Assembly: GCA_026125795.1 (NCBI GenBank) | Contig: JAHCKM010000002.1 | Location: 620,001 to 684,000, forward strand | DNA length: 64,000 nt | Reading direction: 5' to 3' | From: Burkholderiaceae bacterium | Lineage (GTDB): Bacteria; Pseudomonadota; Gammaproteobacteria; Burkholderiales; Burkholderiaceae_C | Shown here: positions 43,588-52,600 of the stretch, piece by piece | Layout of the letters: each line of letters opens with the position of its first letter | Position numbering within the stretch: the stretch's first letter is position 1 | Position numbers and translations under genes: made by a program | Notes under the pieces: generated by a model | Databases searched by the model: none | What the model saw: only the letters and a program-made list of their open reading frames with translations | Told to the model about the DNA's origin: nothing

Positions 43588-44547
43588 ATGTGCAGGACCT
43601 GGATCATCGCATTGGCGCTGTGCTGGAGCGCTGTTTCAGCGCCCGCGCAGGACTATCCGACGCGCCCGGTGCGCATCATCGTGCCGTTCGCCACCGGCGG
43701 CCCGGCCGACGTCTATGCGCGCTACCTCGGGCAGCGCCTGCAGACCGCATTGGGCCAGCCGTTCGTGGTGGACAACAAGCCGGGCGCCGGCGCGCTCACC
43801 GGCACGCAGGAGGCGGCGCAGGCCGCGCCCGACGGCTACACGCTGTTGATGATGTCCAACACCCACACCGTCAACGAAACGCTGATCGCGAACCGGCCGT
43901 ACCAGTTGATGCGCGACTTCGCTCCGGTGGCGCCGGTCAACTACTCCGACCTCGTACTGGTGGTGCACCCGAGCGCGGGGGTCAACAACGTGGTCGAGCT
44001 GCTCACGCTCGCGCGCGCCAAGCCGGGCCAGCTCAACTACGCATCGTCGGGTCCTGGCACGCCCTATCACATGGCCGGCGAGCTGTTCAAGTCGATGGCG
44101 TCGATCGACGTGCTGCACGTGCCGTACAAGGGCAGCTCGGGTGCACGCACCGACGTGTTGGCCGGCCATGTGCAGATGATGTTCGATGCCGTCACCGCGA
44201 TGGCGCCGCAGGTCAAGGCCGGCAAGGTGAAGGCGCTGGCCACCAGCGGGCGCACGCGCTCGAGCATCCTGCCCGAGGTGCCGACCGTGGCGGAGTCGGG
44301 CGTACCGGGCTACGAGGCGGTGATCTGGCTCGGCCTGATGGCACCGGCCAAGACGCCGCCTGCCGTGCTGCGCAAGCTCAACGCCGAAGTGAGCAGGATC
44401 GTGAGCCAGCCCGACGTGCAGAAAGAGTGGGCCGCTCAGGGGGCCACCCCCATGAGCCAGAGCGTCGAGGAGTTCGATCGTTACCTGCGCGGCGACATCG
44501 AGAAGTGGGCGCAGATCGTGCGCAAGGCCGGCATCAAGGCCGAGTGA
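43588..44547 (+). CDS. Bug-family (TctC) periplasmic solute receptor
   Basis: A 319-residue exported receptor. ATG 43588 with GGGGAGC ahead gives a clean signal peptide (CRTWIIALALCWSAVSAPAQ); in-frame ATG 43552 would spoil it. Bug signatures: YPTRPVRIIVPFATGGPADV, QPFVVDNKPGAGALTGTQ, YASSGPGTPYHMAGELFK, YKGSSGARTDVLAGHV. Divergent from aat; no tripartite membrane partners. Solute unknown. Confidence 0.92.
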   Translation: MCRTWIIALALCWSAVSAPAQDYPTRPVRIIVPFATGGPADVYARYLGQRLQTALGQPFVVDNKPGAGALTGTQEAAQAAPDGYTLLMMSNTHTVNETLIANRPYQLMRDFAPVAPVNYSDLVLVVHPSAGVNNVVELLTLARAKPGQLNYASSGPGTPYHMAGELFKSMASIDVLHVPYKGSSGARTDVLAGHVQMMFDAVTAMAPQVKAGKVKALATSGRTRSSILPEVPTVAESGVPGYEAVIWLGLMAPAKTPPAVLRKLNAEVSRIVSQPDVQKEWAAQGATPMSQSVEEFDRYLRGDIEKWAQIVRKAGIKAE

Positions 44548-44553
44548 TATGAG

Positions 44554-44626
44554 GCCCCCACGCTCACTGCGTTCGCTGCCCCCCGAGGGGGCCCAGTCGG
44601 CTTGGGAGCGGCCCCGCGCCGACTGA
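44554..44626. repeat. Dispersed palindromic intergenic repeat
   Basis: Contains CGCTCACTGCGTTCGCTG, CCCCCGAGGGGG and a right part CAGTCGGCTTGGGAGCGGCC-like ending in GACTGA, matching in order the two copies at 57897-58041 and, inverted, the element at 29221-29258. It lies between the Bug stop and the next gene, where it could act as a terminator-like hairpin. Confidence 0.75.
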
Positions 44627-44633
44627 CCTCGCG

Positions 44634-45338
44634 GTGACGAACCTGCACGTGTTGAGCGCCGGTGCGGCCAAGGGGCTGGTGCAGGGTGTGCAGTCGGAGT
44701 TCGAACGCGACACCGGCCTCACGCTGCAATGCACCTTCGGTGCGGTCGGTGCGATGCTCGAGCGCCTGAACGCCGGCGCGCCGTGCGACGCCATCGTGCT
44801 GACGCGCGCCATGCTCGATGCGCTGGCGCGCGAGCAGCGCATCGACGCCTCGAGCATCGCCGACCTCGGCTGGGTGCACACCGGCGTCGCGGGCGCCGGC
44901 GCTGCGCAGGCCGGTGCGGTGTCTGACGTGGCGTCGCTGCTGTCGGTGCTGCGGCCCGCCGCATCGATCTTCGTGCCCGACCCGCAGCGCGCCACTGCCG
45001 GCATCCACGCGCTGCGCGTGCTCCAGGCGCTGCAGTTGCCTGACATCGAGCCGCGCCTGCGCGCCTTTCCCAACGGGGCCAGCGCGATGGCGGCGCTGGC
45101 GCAGCAGGCCGACCCGCATGCGGTGGGCATCACGCAGGTCAGTGAGATTCTCTACACGCCCGGCGTGCGACTGCTCGGCGTGTTGCCGCCGCCGCACGGC
45201 CTGGCCACGCTGTACAGCGCCGCGGTCGTGCAGGCGGCGCCGAACGCGCAGGGCGCGATCCAGCTCATCAAGCGGCTTGCGGCGCCGGCGCGCGCGCATT
45301 GGCGCCGACAGGCCGGCTTCGAGGCCGCGGCATCATGA
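44634..45338 (+). CDS. ModA-like substrate-binding protein without a signal peptide
   Basis: A 234-residue periplasmic-binding-protein fold starting directly at the mature sequence: NLHVLSAGAAKGLVQGVQSEF, GAVGAMLERLNAGAPCDAIVLT, and IFVPDPQRATAGIHAL, as in molybdate-binding ModA-type proteins. No export signal is present in front of GTG 44634, where a repeat element lies instead. Either the protein works in the cytoplasm or its signal region was lost. Stop overlaps cysQ (ATGA). Confidence 0.75.
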   Translation: MTNLHVLSAGAAKGLVQGVQSEFERDTGLTLQCTFGAVGAMLERLNAGAPCDAIVLTRAMLDALAREQRIDASSIADLGWVHTGVAGAGAAQAGAVSDVASLLSVLRPAASIFVPDPQRATAGIHALRVLQALQLPDIEPRLRAFPNGASAMAALAQQADPHAVGITQVSEILYTPGVRLLGVLPPPHGLATLYSAAVVQAAPNAQGAIQLIKRLAAPARAHWRRQAGFEAAAS

Positions 45339-46081
45339 CGCACGGGCTCGACGACGCCGCGCTGGCCGCGCTGGCTGCCGAGCAGGCGGGTCAGCGCCTG
45401 CTCGAGCTGCGCGCGTCGGGCCTGCGCGGCGACGAACTGGGGCGCGCCGGCGACCAGCAGGCCAACGCCATCATCGTCAAGCTGCTGCGCGAGCACCGGC
45501 CGGGCGACGCGCTGTTGTCCGAGGAACAGGCCCCCGATGAGACGCGCCTGCAGTGCAGCCGGGTGTGGATCGTCGATCCGCTCGACGGCACGCGCGAATA
45601 CAGCGAGCCCGGCAACCGCACCGATTGGGCGGTGCACGTGGCGCTGTGCATCGACGGTGCGCCGGCGGCCAGCGCGGTGGCGCTGCCGGCGTTGAAGCAG
45701 TTGTGGCGCAGCGACTCCCCCGTGGCCCCGGGCCGGCCTTATGACGGCAAGCCGCGCATCGTGGTCAGCCGCACGCGGCCGCCGGCGCTGGCCGCGGCGC
45801 TGGCCCAGCAGCTCGATGGCACGCTGCTGCGCATCGGCTCGGCCGGTGCCAAGGCGATGGCGGTGTTGCGCGGAGACGCCGAGCTTTACGTGCATGCCGG
45901 CGGCATGAACGAGTGGGACGCCTGCGCACCGGTCGGCGTGGCGCTGGCGCACGGGCTGCAGGCGTGCCGCTTCGACGGCAGCGCCTGCCGTTTCAACCAG
46001 AGCGACCCGAAGACGCCGGACCTGCTGATCGGCCGCGCCCAGTGGGTCGAGCGGGCGCGCGCGTTGCTGCCGTCGCTGTGA
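45335..46081 (+). CDS. cysQ: 3'(2'),5'-bisphosphate nucleotidase CysQ-like
   Basis: A 248-residue inositol-monophosphatase-fold enzyme. Metal sites: Glu in LLSEEQAPDE, the WIVDPLDGTREYSEPG motif (DPLDGT) and the second-metal Asp in GGMNEWDACAP. CysQ hydrolyses PAP in sulfate assimilation; other members dephosphorylate sugar or inositol phosphates. Coupled to the ModA-like gene by ATGA overlap, an unusual pairing (molybdate and sulfate chemistry). Confidence 0.88.
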   Translation: MTHGLDDAALAALAAEQAGQRLLELRASGLRGDELGRAGDQQANAIIVKLLREHRPGDALLSEEQAPDETRLQCSRVWIVDPLDGTREYSEPGNRTDWAVHVALCIDGAPAASAVALPALKQLWRSDSPVAPGRPYDGKPRIVVSRTRPPALAAALAQQLDGTLLRIGSAGAKAMAVLRGDAELYVHAGGMNEWDACAPVGVALAHGLQACRFDGSACRFNQSDPKTPDLLIGRAQWVERARALLPSL

Positions 46082-46122
46082 GCGCCGCGCTCGAACCATT
46101 CGGGTTCAAGAATGTTTGTGAT

Positions 46123-46156
46123 TATTCGCTTCACGGAATATAGTCACGATATTCCG
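46123..46156. promoter_or_regulatory. Probable HipB-type operator cluster
   Basis: Two overlapping inverted repeats in an AT-rich island: TATTC-N8-GAATA (46123-46140) and CGGAATAT-N7-ATATTCCG (46134-46156). The first has the same layout as the E. coli HipB operator TATCC-N8-GGATA. They end 14 bases before the start of the HipB-like gene, fitting autoregulation. Confidence 0.65.
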
Positions 46157-46169
46157 GATCGAAACTGAC

Positions 46170-46418
46170 TTGACTGCAAACACACCGGTGCGCGCCGCGG
46201 GCCAGCTCGGCCCGGCGCTCAAGGCGCTGCGCCAGGCCCACGGCTGGTCGCAGACCGAACTCGGGCGGCGCGTCGGCTTGTCACAGGAACGCATCTCGGC
46301 GATCGAGCGCCAGCCCGAGCGCATGAACGTCGGGCAGCTGCTGACCGTGCTGATGGCACTCGACGCCCAGTTGAGCGTCGAGCCGCGCGCGCGTGCCCCG
46401 CAGCCGGAGCCTTGGTGA
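46170..46418 (+). CDS. HipB-like Xre-family antitoxin
   Basis: An 82-residue helix-turn-helix protein: ALKALRQAHGWSQTELGRRVGLSQERISAIERQPERMNVGQLLTVLMAL. The fold and the C-terminal beta-strand LDAQLSVEPR match HipB, which dimerises on DNA and neutralises HipA. TTG 46170 is the first possible start in frame; no ATG precedes the domain. Stop overlaps hipA (TGATG), so both are coupled. Preceded by the operator cluster at 46123-46156. Confidence 0.85.
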   Translation: MTANTPVRAAGQLGPALKALRQAHGWSQTELGRRVGLSQERISAIERQPERMNVGQLLTVLMALDAQLSVEPRARAPQPEPW

Positions 46419-47743
46419 TGGTCGGGCGCCCGCGGCTGCAGCGTTCGCTCGGCGTGTGGACCAACGGGCACCGGGTGGGGCGCTGGAGCGTCGGCAGCCA
46501 GGGCGACCACAGCCTGACCTACGAACGAGACTGGGTCGAGTCGCCACTAGGCCGCCCGCTGTCGCTGTCGTTGCCGTTCACCGTCGCCGGCAAGCCGCAC
46601 CGCGGTGCGCGTGTGCAGTGGTACTTCGAGCACCTGCTGCCCACCGCACCGGCGGCACGGCAGCGACTGCAGGCGTTGTGCGGCGTGGCGTCTCCGGCCG
46701 CGTTCGATCTGCTGGCCGTGCTGGGCCGCGACTGCGCCGGCGCGGTGCAGCTGCTGCCCGACGACGCCGAGCCCGGCGACGCTCAGCGTGTCGCTGGCGA
46801 GGCGCTCGACGAGCGCGACCTGCGGCGCCTGTTCGATGCGCTGGCCGCCGAGCCGGGCACGGCAGCCGATGCCGGGGTGCGCGTGCCGCCGGTGGCCCTG
46901 GCGGGCGCACGAGCCAAGACGGCGCTGCTTTGGCATCGCGGCCGCTGGTGCATGCCGGAGGGCGCCACGCCCAGCACGCACATCCTAAAGCTGCCGCTGG
47001 GCGCCAGGGCGGGCGCCGCACCGGCCTACAACACCTCGCTTGAAAACGAGTGGCTGTGCGTCCGCCTGCTTGCCGAGTTTGGCTTCGAGGTGCCTGTGCT
47101 GCGCATCGACACCGTGGGTGACCACAAGCTGCTCGTGATCGAGCGCACCGACCGCCGCTGGGTCGACGAGCGCTGGTGGGCGCGCCTGCCGGGCGAGGAC
47201 CTGGCGCAGGCCACCGGCACGCCGCCCGACCAGGTGGCCGAGTCGGCGGGCGGTCCGGGCCTGGCGCGCCTGCTCGAGTTGCTGCGCCGCTCGGACGAGG
47301 CGGCGCACGATCGCGAGCGCCTGCTCGCCGCCGCCGTGCTGATGTGGATGCTGGCCGTGCCCGATGTCAGCGCCAAGCGCTTTCGGCTGCGGCTTCTGCC
47401 GGCCGGGCGCTGCGTGCTCGGTGCATTGACCGGCGTGATGTCGGCGTGGCCGCTGGTGGGGCGGCAGCCGTCGCCGGCCTCGCTGAGGCGCCTGCCGGTG
47501 GGCTTGTCGCCCGATGGCCAGGCGATCGGCCACGACGGCGTCACGCTGCAGGCCTGGCAGCGTGCCGCACGACGCCATGCGTTGGGTGCCGGCTTCGACA
47601 CGGTGCTGAGCGGCCTGGCCGCCTGGGCCGAGCGTGCGGTCGAGCGCGTGAGCGCCGAGCTTCCGGAGCGTTTCCCCACCTCGGTGAGCGGCCCCATCTT
47701 CGACGGACTGCGTCGTTGCGCGCGCGTGCTTGCGTCCGGCTGA
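46418..47743 (+). CDS. HipA-like protein with degenerate kinase site (probable pseudokinase)
   Basis: A 441-residue HipA fold: N-terminal Couple_hipA domain (LGVWTNGHRVGRWSVG, SLSLPFTVAGKPH, VQWYFEHLLPT), then the kinase with GARAKTALLWHRG, THILKLP, ENEWLCVRLLAEFGFEVP, VIERTDRRW, LPGEDLAQATGTPPD and SAGGPGL. The catalytic loop reads LAVPDVSAKRFRL (Asp316) where active HipA has N-x-D-x-H-x-K-N, and the metal Asp of the YDV-S segment is replaced in LTGVMSAWP (Thr338-Gly339). So the Asn and second Asp that hold Mg are gone. Active HipA phosphorylates GltX; this one probably does not. Confidence 0.85.
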   Translation: MVGRPRLQRSLGVWTNGHRVGRWSVGSQGDHSLTYERDWVESPLGRPLSLSLPFTVAGKPHRGARVQWYFEHLLPTAPAARQRLQALCGVASPAAFDLLAVLGRDCAGAVQLLPDDAEPGDAQRVAGEALDERDLRRLFDALAAEPGTAADAGVRVPPVALAGARAKTALLWHRGRWCMPEGATPSTHILKLPLGARAGAAPAYNTSLENEWLCVRLLAEFGFEVPVLRIDTVGDHKLLVIERTDRRWVDERWWARLPGEDLAQATGTPPDQVAESAGGPGLARLLELLRRSDEAAHDRERLLAAAVLMWMLAVPDVSAKRFRLRLLPAGRCVLGALTGVMSAWPLVGRQPSPASLRRLPVGLSPDGQAIGHDGVTLQAWQRAARRHALGAGFDTVLSGLAAWAERAVERVSAELPERFPTSVSGPIFDGLRRCARVLASG

Positions 47744-47860
47744 AGGCGCGCACGGCGGCGTTGCACCTGAAACCGCATCGCGGCGCGATGCAACGGGGCC
47801 GAAACCGGTGGCCTTCACGATGCATGCGTGTTCAAGACACGCTTGCCCAGGAGGCCTTCC

Positions 47861-48274
47861 ATGAGCCATGCACTGCCCCAACCTTTGACCGATCTGTCAC
47901 GCGACGCCACGCTGCGCATTGCCGATGGCCGTCCGCACGTGGTCGACGTGTTCGAAGGCCAGATCTGGCTCACGCAAGACGGCGACGAGCGCGACATCTT
48001 CCTCGAGGGCGGCGACAGCTTCAGCGTCAGCGGCGCCGGCCTGACGCTGGTGCAGGCGCTGCGCGATACACGGCTGCTGGTGTCGGAACGGGCGTCGTTC
48101 GAGCGCACGTTCGATGCCCAGGCGTTGCACCGCGAGGCGCGCGCGCTGCGCGATGCCGCAGTGGCGGCGCTGATCGTGCGCGCCGTCGGTGCCGTGGAGT
48201 CAGTGCTCCTCAGGCTGGCGCGGCGCGCGTTCGTGTTCAGGGGTCCGCGCACGCAGCTGCTGCGCGCGCACTGA
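47861..48274 (+). CDS. DUF2917-family protein
   Basis: A 137-residue protein. LSRDATLRIADGRPHVVDVFEGQIWLTQDGDERDIFLEGGDSFSV is a cupin-like DUF2917 block; the C-terminal half is helical and Ala/Arg-rich. ATG 47861 has CAGGAGG in front. Function unknown. Confidence 0.8.
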   Translation: MSHALPQPLTDLSRDATLRIADGRPHVVDVFEGQIWLTQDGDERDIFLEGGDSFSVSGAGLTLVQALRDTRLLVSERASFERTFDAQALHREARALRDAAVAALIVRAVGAVESVLLRLARRAFVFRGPRTQLLRAH

Positions 48275-48372
48275 CTTCAATTGAAACCCAGCCGCCCGGG
48301 CCGCGACACGCGGCTGCAAGGTTCCGAGACCAGCATCGACATATCGATCACAAACCAAGAAGGACACACACC

Positions 48373-48609
48373 ATGGCGCCTTCCATCCCGACGCACCGTC
48401 CGCTGGTGACCCCCACGCGCGTCTCGGTGTCGATCGCCATCGCGGCCTGCGCGAGCAGTCTGTACCTGGCGTTCGGCTCGGCTTGGGCGGTGACCACCCT
48501 TCCCACCGGAGGCAACACCGCGGCGGCGATCTGTCCGGTCGCCAGCCACGAAACGGGCGCCGTCAGCGCCCCGGCGGGTGTTCGCGACGAGCGGGCCTCG
48601 CTCCAGTAA
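48373..48609 (+). CDS. Small protein with one hydrophobic segment
   Basis: 78 residues. Basic-polar start (APSIPTHRPLVTPTR), then a hydrophobic stretch at about 18-40 (VSVSIAIAACASSLYLAFGSAWA) which may be a signal peptide or membrane anchor, then a short polar tail. ATG 48373 has AAGGA 8-12 bases upstream. Followed after 24 bases by a secreted DUF4148 protein. No family recognised. Confidence 0.55.
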   Translation: MAPSIPTHRPLVTPTRVSVSIAIAACASSLYLAFGSAWAVTTLPTGGNTAAAICPVASHETGAVSAPAGVRDERASLQ

Positions 48610-48633
48610 CCCTCAACCTTGGACCCTTTGATC

Positions 48634-49092
48634 ATGCGCAGCATTCCTTTCCTTCCCGTGCTTGCTCTGCTTGGCGCCGTGGCGCTGAGCGCCCAGGCGC
48701 AGACCACCACCGACCCGGCACAACGGCGCGCCCAGGTGCGCGCCGAGGCGGCTGCCGCCGTGGCTGCCGGCCAGACCCCTCGTGGCGAGACGCCGTTCGG
48801 CGACGTGCGCGCGCCGGTGTCGACGCGCGCACGCGACGCTGTGCAGCGCGAGACCCGGATCGCCGTGGCCCACGGCGACATCGTGCAGGGCGAGGGCAGC
48901 GGCGATCGCAGCCAACCGGCCGTGTCGGTGAAGTCACGCGTCGAAGTGGCCGCCGAGACGCGCGAGGCGATGCGCCTCGGCCTGATCCCGCGCGGCGAAC
49001 TCTACGTCGTGCCCACCGAGAGGCAGCTCGAGCTGGTGCGCCTGGCCGGAGAACGCGCGGTGGCCCAGAGCGGCGCCGTGGCGTCGCGCTGA
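48634..49092 (+). CDS. Secreted DUF4148-type protein
   Basis: A 152-residue exported protein: signal RSIPFLPVLALLGAVALSAQAQ with cleavage after AQA. The mature part carries three spaced V/T-R-A-E-x-A repeats (RRAQVRAEAAAAVAAG, TRARDAVQRETRIAVAHG, KSRVEVAAETREAMRLG), each followed by a Gly and a short loop, the arrangement of DUF4148. Envelope function unknown. Confidence 0.75.
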   Translation: MRSIPFLPVLALLGAVALSAQAQTTTDPAQRRAQVRAEAAAAVAAGQTPRGETPFGDVRAPVSTRARDAVQRETRIAVAHGDIVQGEGSGDRSQPAVSVKSRVEVAAETREAMRLGLIPRGELYVVPTERQLELVRLAGERAVAQSGAVASR

Positions 49093-49239
49093 TCGACCCC
49101 GCGGCCGCGGGCCGCGCCGTGTTTCAAACGTAATACGGCGCAGGGCCGCGGAAACCCGACGGTAGCGCGCGGCCGCGATCGTCGATCCGAAAATCTGCTT
49201 CTGCTCCAGTTGAGCACCACCCACGCCTGACGGCACTCG

Positions 49240-49677
49240 ATGAACGCCATCCCTGACGACGCCAACCCCTGCGGCGCGGACCAACCCCCCGCCGTCGCAA
49301 GGCGTTCGGATCTCAGGGGCCCGTTCCGCGTCTGTGTGATCGACGGCGACGACGCCTGGCGCACGCTGCTGGAGCAATGGCTGCAAGGCCTCGGCTGTGA
49401 GGTGGTTCAAGAGCCGAGCGATGCCTCCGCGCAGGCGCCGACGGTGAACCTCGTGATCGTCGACCTGCCGTTCCCGCGCCAGGGCGGCGTAGACTTGGTC
49501 AAGCGCATCAGCAGCCGACACCCGGCAACGCCCATCTTGGCCCTGTCATCGAACTTCTTCTCGCGCATCGAGTGCTGCGGCCCGGTGGCGCGCGACCTCG
49601 GCGTGGACTGCGTGCTGCCCAAGCCTGCAACGCGCGAGGCGATCGCGGCCGCCGTGCGCCGGGTCTTGCCGGTCTGA
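49240..49677 (+). CDS. Stand-alone response regulator (receiver only)
   Basis: A 145-residue protein. After a 28-residue disordered N-terminus comes a receiver domain: acidic pair in VIDGDDAWR, phosphoacceptor Asp75 in VIVDLPFPRQGG, Ser/Thr in ILALSSN and Lys128 in LPKPA. No output domain. It lies 20 bases ahead of the six-PAS hybrid kinase, so it is probably its target or a competitor for phosphate. Confidence 0.85.
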   Translation: MNAIPDDANPCGADQPPAVARRSDLRGPFRVCVIDGDDAWRTLLEQWLQGLGCEVVQEPSDASAQAPTVNLVIVDLPFPRQGGVDLVKRISSRHPATPILALSSNFFSRIECCGPVARDLGVDCVLPKPATREAIAAAVRRVLPV

Positions 49678-49697
49678 CGCGCGAGTCCCGGTGCCCC

Positions 49698-52600
49698 ATG
49701 ACCGGCACGGCTGCCGACGCACCCGCCGCGCAGCGCCCCCACGCATCGTGGCGCGGCATCCCATGGATGGGCGGCCTGTTCATCATCGCCATCGCGGCGC
49801 TGGCGGCCTACGACATCTATCGCAACTACCACGCGGCGGCTGCCGAGACCGCGCGTGAGCTCGATACCCAGGCGCGTGTGCTGGCCGAACAGACCGCGCG
49901 CTCGGTGCAGGCGATCGACCTGGTGCTGCGCCACGTGGCCGAGCAGCGCCGCACCGGCGCCCTGGCCGGGCAGCAACGGGGCGACCTGCACGCCTACCTG
50001 AAGGACCAGGCGGTCGGCCTGGTGCAGTCCGAGGGGCTGATGCTGTTCGATGCCGACGGCAAGCTGGTGGCGAGTTCGGAGACCGCCACGCCGCCGCCCC
50101 ACGATGCATCGAACGACCCGCTCTATCCGGCGTTGAAGTACGGCGGCTCCGAGTTGGTGGTGGGCGGCCTGCGCCGGGGCATTCTGTACCCCGACAAGTG
50201 GGTCATGCCGATCGCGCGCCGGCTGCAGGACCCGAACGGCCAGTTCGCCGGCGCCGTTGTCGCCGGTGGGCGCGTCGAATACTTCGAGAAGTTCTACAGC
50301 GACGTCAAGCCCGATGCGGGCAACGCGATCGTGCTGATCCACCGCAACGGGTCGCTGATCGCGCGCCACCCGCCGATGGCCTCGGCGAGGGGGCAGCGCT
50401 TCCCGGTGGTCGAGAACCTGCTTGCGCAGCGCCAGGGCAACCCCGAGCCGATGCGCGGCGTGAGTCCGATCGACGGCGTCGACCGCTTCGGCGCGATCGC
50501 GCTGGTGCCGATCCACCCGCTGGTCGTGATCGTCACGCGCGACGCCGACGTGGCCATGGCCAGCTGGCGCCAGCAGTCGATCGGCACCATCGCGCGCACG
50601 CTGGCGCTCGGCGTGCTTGCTGCGCTGCTGCTGGCGATGCTGCGACGCCAGTTCCTGCGCCTGGACAAGACGCGGGCGTCGCTGGAGCTGTCGCGCGAGC
50701 GCTTCGCACTCGCCGCGGCAGGCTCCGACGAGGGGATCTGGGACTGGGACGTGAACAACGACAGCGTCTATGCGTCGGCGCGCGCACGCGAGATCTTCGG
50801 TCTGCCGCCGGGGCCGGACACACAATCGCGCGAGCAATGGTTTGCCGAGTTGCGCCTGCACCCCGACGACGTGGCGGTGCGCAACAAGGCGATGCAGGCG
50901 CACATGGGCGGCAACACGCCGGTGTATGAAGGCGAGTACCGCGTCTGGTGCCACGGCGACTGGCGCTGGGTGCGCGTGCGAGGCCTTTGCGTGCGCAACG
51001 CCGCCGGCGCGCCGCTGCGCATGGCCGGTTCGGTCACCGACATCGATGCGCGCCGCCGCGCCGAGGACGCGCGCCGCCTGTCGGAAGAGCGGTATGCGCT
51101 GGCGATGGCCGGCCTTACCGGCGGCCACTGGGTGTGGGAGACCGAGACCGATGCGCTGTTCGTCTCCGACAGCGTGCACCAGCTGTTCGGCCTAGGGCCG
51201 GACACGCCGGTGACGACGCGCACCGAGTACTTCCGCAATGTGCGCGTGCACCCCGACGATTGGGCCGGGCTGGCCAAGATCAACGAAGACGTGGTGTCCG
51301 GCGCCGCCCCGCGCGTGGACTACGAGTTCCGCATCCTGCTGCCCGGCAGCAACGCGATCCGCTGGGTGTTGACGCGCGCGCATTCGTTCCGCGATGCCGA
51401 GGGCCGCACCGTGCGCGTGGCCGGCGTCAGCATCGACATCTCGGAGCGCAAGCGCACCGAGGAGGCGCTGCGCCTGAGCGAAGAGCGCTTCGCGCTCGCG
51501 GTGCTCGGGTCGGATGACGGCGTGTGGGACTTCGACTACGTGAACAACCGCGTGTTCGGCTCGCGCCGCGCGCGCGAGATCCTCGGCGTGCCGCTGGAGC
51601 CCGAGGTGCAGAGCCTCGACGAATGGTTCGGCAGCCTGCAGCTGCATCCCGACGACGCCAAGCTGCGCGAGAGCGCGATGCAGGCCCATCTGAACGGCCT
51701 GACGCCGGCCTACGAAGGCGAGTGGCGGGTCTGGCATCCCAATGGCCACTACCGTTGGGTGCGCGTGCGCGGCATGTGCGTGCGCGACGCCAACGGCAAG
51801 CCGCTGCGAATGGCGGGCTCGGTGTCCGACATCGACGCGCGCAAACGCGCCGAGGACTCGTTGCGCCGGTCGGAGGAGCGGTACGCGCTGGCGGTGGCCG
51901 GCTCCGACGACGGCGTGTGGGACTGGGATCTCACCACGGGCATGGCGTTCGAATCGGCGCGCGCGCGCGAGCTGCAGGGGCTGGAGCCGGGACCTGAGCT
52001 GCAGCGGCTCGACGACCTGCTCAGTTCGCTGCGCGTGCACCCTGAAGACGCGCCACGTCGCGCCGAGGGCATCCGCGCGCACCTGGCCGGCGAGACGCCG
52101 GCCTACGAATGCGAGTACCGCGTGCGGCGCGACGACGGCCGCTACCAGTGGATCCGCGTGCGCGCGCTGTGCATCCGCGATGCCAACGGCAAGCCCTACC
52201 GCATGGCCGGCTCGGTCAGCGACGTGCACGCGCGCAAGGAGGCCGAGGAGCAGTCACGGCGCTCGCAGGAGCGCTTCGAGCTGGCGGTGGCCGGCTCCAA
52301 CGACGGCATCATCGACTGGGACATCGTCCACGACCGCGTGTTCGCGTCGCCGCGCGCGCTGCGCATCATCGGCGCGCCGTCGGAGCAGACGTTCTACACG
52401 ATGGCCGAGTGGCTCAAGCTGCTGCGCACCCATCCGGACGACATGGCACGCCACGCCGCCGAGACGCAGCGTCGCATCGACGGCGACACCACGATGCGCG
52501 AGAACGAATACCGCGTGCTGCACCCGAACGGCGAATACCGCTGGGTGCGCGTGCGCGGCAGCGCGGTGGCCGGGGCCGACGGCAAGGCGATCCGCTGGGC

